Under the pieces are notes generated by a model that saw only the letters and a list, made by a program, of their open reading frames with translations, was not told the DNA's origin and made no database searches. Position numbers and translations under genes: made by a program. 64,000 nucleotides of DNA from Hansfordia pulvinata (taxonomy: Eukaryota; Ascomycota; Sordariomycetes; Xylariales). Positions 32,001-43,836 of the stretch are shown piece by piece; position 1 is the stretch's first letter, and the number at the start of each line of letters is the position of its first letter. The stretch covers positions 558,001 to 622,000 of the forward strand of contig BJKQ01000010.1 of assembly GCA_006538405.1 (NCBI GenBank), read 5' to 3'.

Positions 32001-35000
32001 CGGACGGGAGGTACGTGTTCCTTCAACACCAACAACCTGGAAACAACATCCAATGGAAGTGCCTTTGGGCGTCGGCCTTCTGGAAGGCGGTGGACCTCCG
32101 ATACGGCAGGCGACAACGGGAGACCCGAGACTTTTCCCTGACCAGACTCGGCCGTTGCATTCTCGAAGGTCTTTTTTTATTTTTATTTTTGGACGCCGAG
32201 CCCAATTTGCTAGCCGAACAAGTGCCCACTCCCGGGGCCTGTGCTTGCATCGTCGCTGTAAGCGGCTGTGGATATTAAAACCAAGAGGCATTGGACGATG
32301 CAGGCACTGATGAATGCCGGGTCGGGTCACGAGCCAGCAAGAACACTCGTACGCGCGAGCACTCGTATGCGGGCACTTTTGTGACCGGCCTCAAGCCCGC
32401 CCGACGACCACTCGGGGCGTCAGGCTAACGGCACACGTGCACGGCAGGAGAATGCTGCTGTGGGACCTGGGCACCTGGGTTCGACCAATGTCTAGGGCGA
32501 GAGGCTGCTGTCTCGGACGCTTCTTCTACTCGACCCACGATCTGTCCATGCCATTGGGTGCAGCGAAAGCGAAAGCGCACGGCATGGGGCCATCGGGGTT
32601 CACACGACGGCCCAGAAACACCATGCCCTGCTCGCTCGCAGCCTTCGTGCCTTCTTCGCCGGCCACGCCAGGCAGGCTGCTGCCAACGCGATGCCGTTGC
32701 CGACGACTCTGCGGGACTCTGGGGCCGTTCGTTTCATTGGCATGCCGATTGCAATCCCAGAGGCGCATACGGGTCCTCGTACGACTACTGGCACGAGTGG
32801 GCTTTGCAGAATTCGAGCCGTGCGAGCATGGGAAAGCCTTCTCTTGCCCCCCCGGAAAGGCAAACGGCGCGCACGCTCCAGCATTGGCCGGGGGCGCGCT
32901 GCGCTGCGCTGGGCACGCGCACCACCGCGCAGAACCCACTTTGCCCGCGCGCGGCGGATGCAGCGAACGGCGCCGCCCCATGGACACGATGGCCGCCCTA
33001 GCGAGCGAGGGTGACGAGTGTGCTGCTAACTCGTTGGGGGTTGTTGAATGGCCCATCGTGGCTGCGAGCCAACCAGAGAGGCCGGATCCGACAGGTGTGT
33101 TGGTTCGCCGACGGGGTTTTCTGAACGTGTGCATGGTGCTGCAACTCATCGTGAAGATGATCGTGATCCAAGCCGGCTTCTTCTGGTAGTCGACTAAGAG
33201 CCGAATCACCAGGCTGCAGATATCACACAATGAAGACTCGTCCGGCCAGGATACGAGTACAAGCTCAGAATTGGCACGGCAGCTCCCGGAAGGCTGCCCC
33301 CAACATGCAAGCGCCAAGGTCGGCCGCGTCGCGCGTGATTGCGCCCAGCCTCGCGGCATCTAAAGTCCAGCTTGGCGACAAGGCTCTTGTCGCAGGTGAA
33401 CGAGTCGGGCCAAGGTCCGTTATCCGACTGAAAGAAAAAAAAAAGTACGAGTATGCATGCCTGAGCAGCGTCAAGCCCCGCCCGGATCTCCGCCCAAGCG
33501 GCAGCCCTGCCCGTCGCGGCGCCGGGGGGGCCATCTTCTCGCAGATGGGCTGAGGATCCGTACGGGGATGTGTACGAGTAGCGTAGGGGTCGTTGTTATA
33601 CTCGGGCTCCTGCCCCCGACTGGGAGACCGACCGTCCCCATATGGGGGTCCCAGATGGGGGAGAATTGCGGGCGAGACACTCTGGGGTTTGCGCGTGACA
33701 ACCCGCGTGTCCATTTTGGTTAGGTAACAGAGGCGTGGTCGGCCGGGCGAGCTGGCGTGTTTGCGGGCGTAGGGACGCGTGGAGTGGATGAGAGTGGGAA
33801 CCGTGGTAAAGTGGCAATCTGGACGGAGTGGGACGAGGACGCCAGGGCGACGGCAGGCTTGGACGGCCGGGGGCCAGGATTACTACTCGTACGCACGAGT
33901 ACTGGTAGGCGACTGACCTGTACTCGTACGAGCCCGGCCGCCGGATCCAGTGGTGGTAGCTGAGCTGCGCGCGTCTCGCAGGGTATCGTGGGCGGGGACG
34001 AGGACGGGGTGGTCGTGGGGGAGGAGGAGGAGGAGGAGGAGGAGGAGGAGGAGGAAAGAGGGTCGAAGATCGTGAAAATCGTATCAGCGAGCGGTAGTGG
34101 GTCCGTGTCGGCATCCAGTCTTCGGGCTTCCCTGCTGAATCCACTGGAGCTGAGGCACACCCCCTGCCCTGGCCTAAATCTGGTGCTCGCCTGCTCCGTA
34201 CGATACTCCGCATAATGCCTACTCCTGCGAATGTCGCTACCCACGATGCCTTCATTAACGGACGCAGGGCTTCTCGTGCTCTATCGCTGCAGACCAGATG
34301 CCCGCAGGGAGAATTTACGGCAAGGATGATGAGCATGACAAAGCAATCCATCCCAGCGCGCCAAAGCTGGAAACAGGTATCCGCGGAAGGTTGAAAGAGG
34401 TACCTACGGGGTGGCCGCACGAGGAAACGGGGCGCGACACAGGCAGGTCGGTCGAGGGAGAAGTACGCACACCAGGAATGTACAGCGGCCTACCCTAAGC
34501 AGGCCTATTCCGTACGTGCACCAAGCTTCTTGCGGCATGTACTCTGCTAGACAGGGCACGCGCACGTGCCGTTGACGGGCAATCATACGGGCCGGATTTT
34601 GTTCAAGATACAGGATGGATGTCGCCGCTGATGCGGGATGGTACTTGTACCGGCACGAATTACTTTAAATAGCCCAGCATTACTGCGCGCTGCCATGTAC
34701 TCGTACGGACACTGTTGTGCTCGCACGACAACCAGCCCGTAGGTATGCCGTGCACGAGTGAAACGGCAGCGGATTCCGCATCGGCTCGCGGACCCGAAAG
34801 CCAGCCTGGCATTGTCGGACTGAGGCGCAACAACGAGTAGGCATCCCCGGCTGGGCATTTGGAGAGAGGCCGTGGTGAAGCCACAAAGGTCGAGTCAAGA
34901 CAGTCGGAGAGCCAGAGTCGGGCGCCGCATCATGTAGCCAAGCGAGTGCCCAGACGGTAGACTGCGTGCAGAGACTTCGGATGTCGACGTCGCCCGTGAC

Positions 35001-38000
35001 AGCCAGCGAGGACGGCACCCATTGATGGATTGATGGAGGGAGGGGAGGACAAGCGACAGCGACAGCCCCGAGGCAGGTGTTTGCGGCGCACCGGTGGAAG
35101 GTGGGGGCACGCGGCAGGGCGTCGATAGCAGGTGCAAGAGCCGATCGCCACCCTCAGCACCCCCTTGCTAGACAGCCTCCCGCGGTTAGGCCCATCGAGA
35201 TCCGAGCCTCCAGGCCGCCCGACCGGGGGGATTGGCCTCACGCCTTAGCGGCAGTTGGCGACTCTGCCGCGCTGGGGGGGTGTGCAGCCAAGGCGCTGGC
35301 GCCAGGGCCGGCTAGCAGCCCGCCCGGCTGGCGGGCCTTGCAGCGCCTTACCGGGGCCTATCAGAGCGGCCTGCGAGGCAGCGCCAGTCCCGTCCGGGCT
35401 CGCTTCCAGCACGTGAAGACAGCCCTGGCACAGGCACCCGCACCCGGGCCCGAGGGGCGGCAGCCAGGCCGCAAGCAGCCAAGGGGTGCCTGAGCCCCGC
35501 GGATGCCGACAAGAACGACCCAAGCCTGCCGGTATGCAGGTAAGATGTCAGCCGGCGCCCTGCCATTGCAACACTCGGGCGTGCGTGCGTACGCGTACGA
35601 TGCGTGCTCGTGGCCATTCGTCTTGCGTTAAGCCTGAGTATCTGATCGCCGTGTGTGTGGGCGGGAGGCTGCTTACAGGTACAGCGACGCGGCGGGATGC
35701 AACATTGTGTCATACCTTGAAGGGCAGAGTCAGCCAACGGAGAGTCAGGTCGAGGAAGGGCTGACGAATCTTGCACCTTGCCAGTGCCGCCTCTGCAGGT
35801 GTACTCGTACGGAGCAGTAGAAGCCGTGAATGCTGCCCCAGTTCACCCCACCCTCAGTATCTCGCCTTGTCGTGATCGACTGAGGTATTGAGCCAGGAAA
35901 CTACATGTACTTACTGGGTCGATTCGAGAACTGCACACAATAATGTGCATTGAAGAAACCCATCCTTCGGCTCCGAGGTACGAGCCAGGTAGGTGCTTGT
36001 ACGTGAAGGAGTCAGTGTGCGGTACATACATAGGTAGTCGTACATCAAAACGGGACATGCAGGTGTACTGAAAGCACGACGTCCAAAGGTCTGGCATCAT
36101 GGGAATCTACATCATCGATGTATCGCGGCTTGAACCAGATAGAACCCTCAACTGCAATGATGCACACATGCATCAATCCATGCAGTACCCAAAGCAGGTA
36201 CGAGTACGGCACGGTGGGCTCGAGGCGGGCAGGCACGATCGAGGTCGGGCCGGAGGCAGACTGCGGCCGGCCTCTGCGGCTCGAGAATCGCAAACCCGTC
36301 GCCGGCGCTCCTCCACTCTGACCTCGCAACCAACAGCACCACGCACCACAACTGGGCTCCCGACCCCGCGAACTGCGCTTATCGTGCGCCCGTCCACCCG
36401 CCGTGCACGACTCATCCGGTGACGATGCTGCGACTAGTACCACGGCCTTCGTACTCGCAGCCCGTTGCAGCGAAGCACCATGCGCCTGACGCCATCAGCC
36501 CCTCCCCCACTGCCCCTCGAAACCGACCCCCCCGGTTCCCTGGCCTGCCCGCCCACCGCACGCCGAAGCCACCGGGGTGAGGCCGTTGTGGCACTCCCGG
36601 CGGAGCTGCCCACCAGGGAGGTCATTCGGAACGCAAACCCCTCGGCCCTGGCGCGCCGTGCCCTGGAGCCGGCCCTTGACGTCGAGCCACAGGGTCGCCC
36701 AAATCGCGCACCTCTTCTGCATCTGAGGCGCCACCAGAGTCCACGACTGGCCCAAACCGGTGGACCCGCCTGCGTTCGCCGGGGCGTGGCGCTGCCAAGC
36801 GTACGACCACGATGAGTCTAAATTGTCTTATCTAGCATCGCCGGCCGTGATTGGCCCAAGACCCGTCCGCCCTCAGCCTCTGCCCGCCATCCCGGCACGC
36901 CCAGCTCGCGACGAGCTTGAGATCCATCCCAGCTCGACACGCACGGCGCTCCTACCTACGTCATGGCCTCTTTGCGGCGTAGCCCGCCTGTCAGCAGAGC
37001 AGCACGTCTTCGATTCTTCGTCCACGCCCACATCCACGTCTTGCCGACCGCACAATTGCCCGCCAGTTCCCCCGCGCGGGGTGCCGCACCATAATTCTTT
37101 TGTGCGCGTGTGCGTGCGCGCGCGTGTGTGCCCGGGATACACCGACCGACGGAGTCGACCAAGCATGTTGGGAATCATTGTGCGTTGGTGGCCGGGGCGT
37201 GCTGGGGCCAGGATCGTGGTCATTGCGTCAGACATGGCAGCGTGCGCCCGCCGGCATGTGCCAGGCCAGGCAGAGAGGCACGCCGTGGGCCTCCTGGTGC
37301 CTGCTTGTGCTTGCTGCTGGTCAAGACGAGGATCCCCCCGACGCTGTCGACCCTCCATCTCGGGGCTACCACCTCTTTGAAACAATTTTGGGCCCGTCTC
37401 GTGTCTTTGCCACAAACCCCTCTTTTCCGCCGCCCAGCTGCCCGTGCAAAGCTTCTTCTACAGAACTCGACGCTTGGCTACCCCGGACCCAGAGAACAGA
37501 GATGGCCACCCTCTGGCGAACGGGCTGAGGGAAGTCTGGAGACGCGGAGGATCGGCTGGATGCGAGAACACGCAGCCCATGGCGTCCCGTGTCGTGGAAT
37601 AGAGGGGCCGGCCGCACATGGACGGCGCGAGCGAAAGTATCTGCTCCCCTCTTTTGTCAGACGTGCCCGACCAGAAAGAACAACGACGGCACCGGCCCTA
37701 GTCGGTCGGTCGCCCGCTCGCACGCAGACGCTGCTCGAGGCAGCAGAGCGAGTAGCAGACGCGAACGGCGCAGGCGGGCCCCCCGGGGCAGCGAGTCGCA
37801 CACCCTCCAAGCCACCCAAGTCAGACCGTGTGTGCCGCGGCCGGATGCTAAGGCAGGAAACTGTGGAGCGCCGGGCCCGGTTTATAATCCACAAGGTCCG
37901 CTTTTTCCGACGTCCGGGGCGCCAACATGGACTTCATCTAAACCGCCATGTGGACCCATTACAGCACCCAGCAGCAGGCCGCCGTCGTCCCCAGCGCGCG

Positions 38001-38420
38001 CCCCGTTCGTGCCCGTCTCGTAGGCTCTCCCCCCAGTACGCCCGAGTCACGTCGGAAGACTCTTCAGAACGGGCCCCATCAAAAGAATGGGGAGTCGGGA
38101 GGAGTATCCATACGATCCTGCATCCCGTACGTACCCTCGCATGTTGTCGCTACGAGAAGGCCGGGTCAGTGTGCGCCCACGAGGCACTCGTACGCGTGCG
38201 GAAAGATCGTCTTGAGCGTTCAGCCCACCCGCCGGCCCTCTTCCAATCTCTCTGCTCCACAGCTGCGCTTGTCAACAAATCTCTGCCAGCGCTGCCCCGG
38301 ATGATGACATTGCTCGGTCTTTGTCGGGCGCACCCACACGGCGCCCCGGACCCTTGCCTTTTAGGTACTCGTACCTCCCGAGTATGCGTTGCGAGATCTG
38401 TCTCGCGCCGTGCATGTCGG
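29032..38420. other. 9.4-kb gene-poor region with dispersed ACTCGTAC motifs
   Basis: I find no gene I can support. Long open frames exist (for example 32314-33189 +, 33596-34420 - and 37110-38513 +), but they are rich in Arg/Pro/Ser, lack domains, overlap frames on the other strand and show no intron logic, as expected of GC-rich non-coding DNA. The region has the densest cluster of ACTCGTAC/GTACGAGT motifs in the window and some TACCTTAC elements (31761-31771 and 31911-31919). No transposase, reverse transcriptase, long terminal repeat or AT-rich RIP tract is visible. Confidence 0.5.
34021..34054. repeat. GAG trinucleotide repeat
   Basis: About eleven GAG units, in a region with no supported gene. 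Confidence 0.85.
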
Positions 38421-38427
38421 TATATAA
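38421..38427 (+). promoter_or_regulatory. TATA box of the sugar transporter gene
   Basis: TATATAA about 140 nt upstream of the transporter start codon, followed by a CT-rich leader typical of strongly expressed fungal genes. A GTACTCGTAC element lies 47 nt further upstream (38365-38374). Confidence 0.6.
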
Positions 38428-38560
38428 CTCCAGGCTGGAACCCTTCCCCGCGCTCCTCCCTTTGCTCTCTCTCTTGCCTCCCTAACCACGTTTCTCTTAT
38501 CCTTCTGACGTGACACGCCAAAAAGGGCCCGTGCGAAGAGCCTTTATACATCCCGCCATC

Positions 38561-40325
38561 ATGGGCCACACCGACAATGAGGCCGGCGTGCCCCATTACT
38601 GGGGCAAGACCGGCAAGGCCGTCCAGCTGCTGGTCACTGTCGTCGCCACCACCGACTTCTTGCTCTTCGGTTATGGTAAGCCAGCGCTCTCTCCCTCTCT
38701 CCACCCTCCCGGCGCCGGCGCCGGCGATCGCGACCTCGCTTGCTAACTGTGCCCCTCCAGACCAGGGTGTCATGTCCGGAATCGTGTCCGCGAAGCAGTT
38801 CCTCGAGGTCTTCCCGCCCGTCGAGGAGACCAACTTCCAGGGCTTCGTCGTCTCCATCTACGCCATTGGTTGCTTCATCGGTGCTCTCTTCATCATGCTC
38901 TTCGGCGACAAGCTCGGACGCCGCTACTCCATCTTCCTCGGTGCTTCCGTCATGATCATCGGTGTCATTATCCAGGTCTGCGCCATCCCCCCAGCGGAGG
39001 CTCGGCCGGCTCCATGGCGCAGTTCATCGTCGGCCGTTGTATCACGGGTGTGGGCAACGGCATCAACACCTCTACCGTGCCCACCTACCAGGCCGAATGC
39101 TCCCACGCCAAGAACCGTGGCCGCCTCATCTGCATCGAGGGTGGCAACGTCGCCATTGGAACTTTGATTGCCTACTGGATCGACTACGGCTGCACCTACG
39201 GCCCTGACGCCTTCACCTGGAGATTCCCCATCGCCTTCCAGTGTGTCTTCGCCATCATCGTCCTGGTCCTCATGATTGGTCTCCCCGAGTCTCCTCGCTG
39301 GCTCCTCACCCACGACCGCCACGACGAGGCCGCCACCATCATTGCCGGTCTGAACGGTGTGCCCCGCGGGGACCCCAAGGTTGTCGGCGAGATGAACGTC
39401 ATCAAGGACGCCATCCGCGCCTCTGGCCAGAAGAACGGCTCCACTCCCTTCTCTGCCCTCTTCACCGGCGGCAAGACCCAGCACTTCCGCCGTCTCATCC
39501 TGGGTGCCTCGTCACAGATGATGCAGCAGCTGTCTGGCTGCAACGCCGTCATCTACTACTTCCCCATTCTTTTCAAGCAGGCCATTGGCACCTCTGAGGA
39601 CCTGTCTCTGCTGATGGGCGGTGTTAACATGATTGTGTACGCCATCTTCGCCACCACGTCTTGGTTCTTTGTCGAGCGTGTCGGCCGCAGAAAGCTCTTC
39701 CTCTACGGAACCGTCGGCCAGTGCCTGTCCATGGTCATCACCTTTGCCTGCCTGATCCCTGGCGGCCCTGGCCCTGCCAAGGGTGCCGCCGTTGGTCTGT
39801 TCCTCTACATTGGTTTCTTCGGTGCCACCTGGCTCCCGCTGCCGTGGCTGTACCCTGCCGAGATCAACCCTCTCAAGACTCGCGCCAAGGCCAACGCCAC
39901 CTCCACTGTTTCCAACGTAAGTCTCCTGCGCATGCCACACCCACGCAAGCTGATCGCTAATTCTTCTTCTCTAGTGGCTGTGGAACTTCTTCATTGTCAT
40001 GGTCACCCCCGTGATGCTGGAGGGCACGGGTACCGGCGGCTTTGGTACCTACCTCTTCTTCGCTGCCATCAACGCGGTCTTCTTCCCCATCATCTACTTC
40101 ACCTACCCCGAGACTGCGGGTCGCTCGCTCGAGGAGATCGATGTCATCTTCGCCAAGGGATTCTCGGAGAACATTTCCTACGTGAAGGCGGCCAAGGAGC
40201 TGCCGTTCCTGGACGAGAACGAGGTGCACGCTAAGGCGCGCGAGTACGGCTTCGGCTCCTCTGACGACGAGGAGATCAAGACGGACCACGCCGAGACTGG
40301 CAACGCCGGTGTTGTCACCCAGTAA
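38561..40325 (+). CDS. MFS sugar (hexose-type) transporter (apparent frameshift)
   Basis: Plasma-membrane sugar/H+ symporter-type protein of the sugar porter family. Exons are 38561-38675, 38761-39916 and 39975-40325; introns begin GTAAGC/GTAAGT and intron 1 carries a TGCTAAC branch site. Signatures are FGYDQGVMSGI in TM1, GDKLGRRYS, GRCITGVGNGINTSTVPTYQAE, PESPRWLL, QQLSGCNAVIYYFP (sugar-contacting helix 7), and PETAGRSLEEID after the last helix. Twelve hydrophobic helices can be traced; about 540 residues. Oddity: the frame changes at the C6 run 38987-38992; a seventh C gives Ile-Pro-Pro-Ser-Gly-Gly and an intact transporter. Codon use is strongly biased (GCC, AAG, CTC), suggesting high expression. 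The specific sugar cannot be inferred. Confidence 0.93.
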
Positions 40326-42126
40326 AAATCGCCAACGGCGCCCGCAGCACGTGGCCATGATTTCCCACCAGACTTATTACTTCGAACATGTGATACCCCT
40401 CGAATCGCTCACGCGATTTTGAGAAGAAGGCTGGCAGTTTCTCATTTTTTCCATATACTTTTTTTTTTATCTTGCAGACGTCTAGACGTTTCACGGCATG
40501 TGCATAGCAGGACCTCGAACTCGACGCGTACCATAGTCCCAATTCAAACTTCCATTAATCGTACGAAAGTTGATCCAATATCCCCCCGTCTTCGACCGCG
40601 GCTGCCTATCACCCTTTGGCCCCTTCGCGACCTGGCCGCGGCAGCGCAGGCGGGCGGATGAATGACTATCGTGATTTCGAGACAGGTGGGCGTCAAAAGT
40701 GGGAACCTCCAATCTCAGAAATGCGGCCTAGCCGGTGGGCTCCAATTCAAATCTCCTGATGCCCGCCCCACACCTACCCATGACAGGCACCGACAATAGC
40801 AGCAAAGACACGACTGGCGTTCCTGATCCGGGCAAAGCAGCGTTGCCCGTGGTCGATGAAGGCCGGGTGTAAAAATATCCAACCCGGGCTATTGGCAATT
40901 GTGAGCGTCGTGCGTCCTATAGCAACCCCCCCTGTTGCACGTCTCATACGAGTAGTTTCTACTACCATCCTCTGTCGGGTGCAGCAGCTCAGTGGGAGAG
41001 GTTCTCGATCCGTGTTGCCGTGTCAGCAACCGTATCCGCCCATGCAGAAAAAAAAATATGATAAACTCCACACGGACAAACCCCATGGGAGCCAGAGTCC
41101 GGGGAGGGGGGGTACTGGGGAGCGGAGGACCTCTCAGCCGTTCTTCAGACCCAGAAATTCAGGTCCGATTTTCTCGTCAAATGGCCTACCCCCCGGGGAT
41201 GAAAGGGAATTCGGCACGAGCGAGTGAAGAGGTCCAGAAAAAAAAAAGGAAATACGACTACGACTCGAGGGGTGTGGCGTTGATGATGATGGGAGTGCGA
41301 GTAACAAATGCTGCACCTGGTTCTTTTTGCACTTTTCGCGCACAACGCACGTCCTTTCACCTTGCCTTGCCTTGTCTCTATTCATCTACCCCCCCCCCCC
41401 CCCCCGGCGTGCTCCCATTGTGATTTCGAACGCGAGGAAGCAATCCCATTCTCCCCTCTAGCACCCGCTCTACTCGCATGTCGTGCGTGCCCGATGATCC
41501 TGTAAGGGCGGAGGAGGGGGGACAGCGCGCATCTCGCGGGCTATTGGGACCGCGCGCGCATGTCCGTTCTCACGGAGCAGTCCATCTCTTTCTCCTTCTA
41601 ACTTAGTACCCGGCTGCCCAGCGGATGCTCCGTACGCGGGGGCAGGGTCCACGGGGTGTCTCACCAGCTTGCCGTAAGCACAAGCGAGACGGGATCTTTT
41701 CCTTTTTTTCGTTTGTTCCAGCCGCACTCGTACGGTCGGCTATTGAGAGACCGCATAGAGAGGGAGAGGTAGAGAGAGGAAGAGAGTCGCGGTGGCAAAG
41801 GGGTGTAATGGACAGGGCAGTGCAGGACAGGCAGGACAAGCACACCGGTCGGGAAGTGCGGCAACCACACATACACACACAGCAGCAGCCTTACCTGTGC
41901 CGTTCCTGTCTCAGCCGCGATTCTTCCAGGAGCCGGGTCAGCCGCAAAGTCGAGAAGGAGCGAGAGGGGGCACCCCCGTGCGAGGAGAGTGATAATTCGT
42001 ACGAGCGAGTTGTCGCATGGCGTGGTGTGTGTGTGTGCTTTGGGAGTAGGATACGCCCCTCCCCCCTAAGTGTCTACGTGGATTGGGCGGAAGACACGAT
42101 TTGCCGCGGTTCCGGTCTCAATCTCT

Positions 42127-42130
<4 letters not shown>

Positions 42131-42164
<34 letters not shown>
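42131..42164. repeat. CT dinucleotide repeat
   Basis: Seventeen CT units. Related TC/CG-interrupted tracts lie at 42409-42452 and 42847-42866. Confidence 0.9.
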
Positions 42165-42166
<2 letters not shown>

Positions 42167-42520
42167 AGAGACATTCCACGCGAGCGCCTCACGGCGCCTG
42201 CGTCTACGTTGGAGCAACGCCAGAGATGAGGCCTGCCTTCGCAAGACGTTTTCGGCTGGGTGAAGGAGGGGGTGAGAGGGCTTTGGAATGATGCCAAAAG
42301 GCTGCGGGGCGTTTGGAGACACCCCGCAAACCCCTTCCCCCCCTCCGAGGCAAGATACAGGAGACAGGGCAGGAATGTGATGATGGGCTGATGGCCGAGG
42401 GGACGGTCTCTCTCTCTCTCTCTCGCTCTCGCTCTCGCTCTCGCTCTCTCTCCACGAGAGGAATGCAGCGAGCCCCGGACAGACAGGTCCCTGCAAATCG
42501 CGCGGTGGAGAGAGACAGGT

Positions 42521-42592
42521 CAGAGTCAGAGACAGAGTCAGAGACAGAGTCAGAGACAGAGTCAGAGACAGAGTCAGAGACAGAGTCAGAGA
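42521..42592. repeat. 12-bp tandem repeat CAGAGTCAGAGA x6
   Basis: Six exact copies of the 12-bp unit, followed by a degenerate CAGAGA tail to about 42610. Unusual beside the plain dinucleotide repeats because it is an exact higher-order unit. Confidence 0.9.
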
Positions 42593-43787
42593 CAGAGACA
42601 GAGACAGAGGAGCGCGCGGGACTCGGGGCTTTGGGGTATCCAAGAGGCAGGTCCCTCTTTGATACATGCGCATGTGGACTTGTCGCCAGCTTCCGCCCTA
42701 ATTAACAAAAAAAAAAAAAAAACTGCCGCCTTCTCATCAGCTGCTGCGACTCTGGCGACTCCCGAGCTCAGCCCACCGGGGCGTACTGCCTGCTCGGGGC
42801 CTGGGGCGGAAGTAGGTGAGTGGGTGAGAGGGTGGGACAGCCGAGCTCTCTCTCTCTCTCTCTCTGCTCGTACGGAGTAAGTGTGATCGCAGACCGAGGA
42901 CCGGCAGCCGAGAGACAAGGTCAAGGTCGAGGTCAAGGTCAAGGGGACGGATGGGGCAAAGAAAGAATGCGGCAACAAGAAAGCTTGCCCGGCATTGGGT
43001 TTTCTGGGTTTCCGCATGGCCAAGCCCGAGGAGAGGAGAATGGAGGATGCAGGGTGGCTTTTTGCCGTGTTCAGCCTCAGCCTCGCCAAGTATGCAGCGG
43101 GCTGCCGCTTGAAGTGGCAACCGAAAAAGGGGGCGAAGGCGCCTGGCAATATCAACTCCTGTTTCCTCCACGCCTAGAGAGGAATAGGGGGGAGAGAGAA
43201 ACCTCGACTCTGGCTGGCTCTCGTATGGGCGTCAGTCACCCACGACGGTTCCCGTGATCCCTGCCCAGCAGTAGCACACTTTTTCGTCTTGTCGCTGCCC
43301 CGGCGGGCGGAACTTGCCACGATGCACCATGCCGGCAACACAGGGCCCGTCACGAGGTGAGTGTACGATATGATATGTGGGCGCAGGTCTCCGCACACAG
43401 ACAAGCTGAACACCCCCCTCCCCCTTTACGCAGTAATGACTCAACCCCAGAAAGGGTCTCGTCGGGTGGCGGGTTTTGGGTGTGGGAACGGAGGTGGGCG
43501 CCCGGCCCCATGGGGGGAGGGTCCAGGTGGATGCGGCAACGGGGCAATGCCCTCTTCTCCTTCAGCCCTTTGGTCGTAGGGAAGACTCGTTCGTTCAGCA
43601 CCAGCATCATGTCAGAACGTTGTTGCACAATGGGGACGGAAAAGAGGGTCTCTTCTCGGGAGCGGGTTCTCTTCTTCTTGAGGTATTTGTTTACCCTTCT
43701 CTCGCTCCTCTCTCTTCCCTTCTCTCTTTAGGCCGGGGTCCTCCCTCCCCCTCCCCCCACGCCACGAAAGATGTGCATATGCATGCA

Positions 43788-43794
<7 letters not shown>

Positions 43795-43830
<36 letters not shown>
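43795..43830. repeat. GT dinucleotide repeat
   Basis: Eighteen GT units preceded by ATGCATGCATGTGTGC, a potential left-handed-DNA-forming stretch. Confidence 0.9.

Positions 43831-43836
<6 letters not shown>

Noticed and set aside
32314..33359. Overlapping 291- and 277-codon frames on opposite strands
   Set aside because: Neither has a domain, signal or splice structure, and each looks like the shadow of the other.
37110..38513. 467-codon open frame on the + strand
   Set aside because: Arg/Ser/Pro-rich, no domain, runs through the transporter promoter and TATA box; a chance frame in GC-rich DNA.
40973..41011. tRNA-like GCTCAGTGGGAGAG followed by GGTTCTCGATCC
   Set aside because: A D-arm-like and a T-arm-like string are adjacent with no room for an anticodon arm and no matching acceptor stem; probably coincidence or a remnant.
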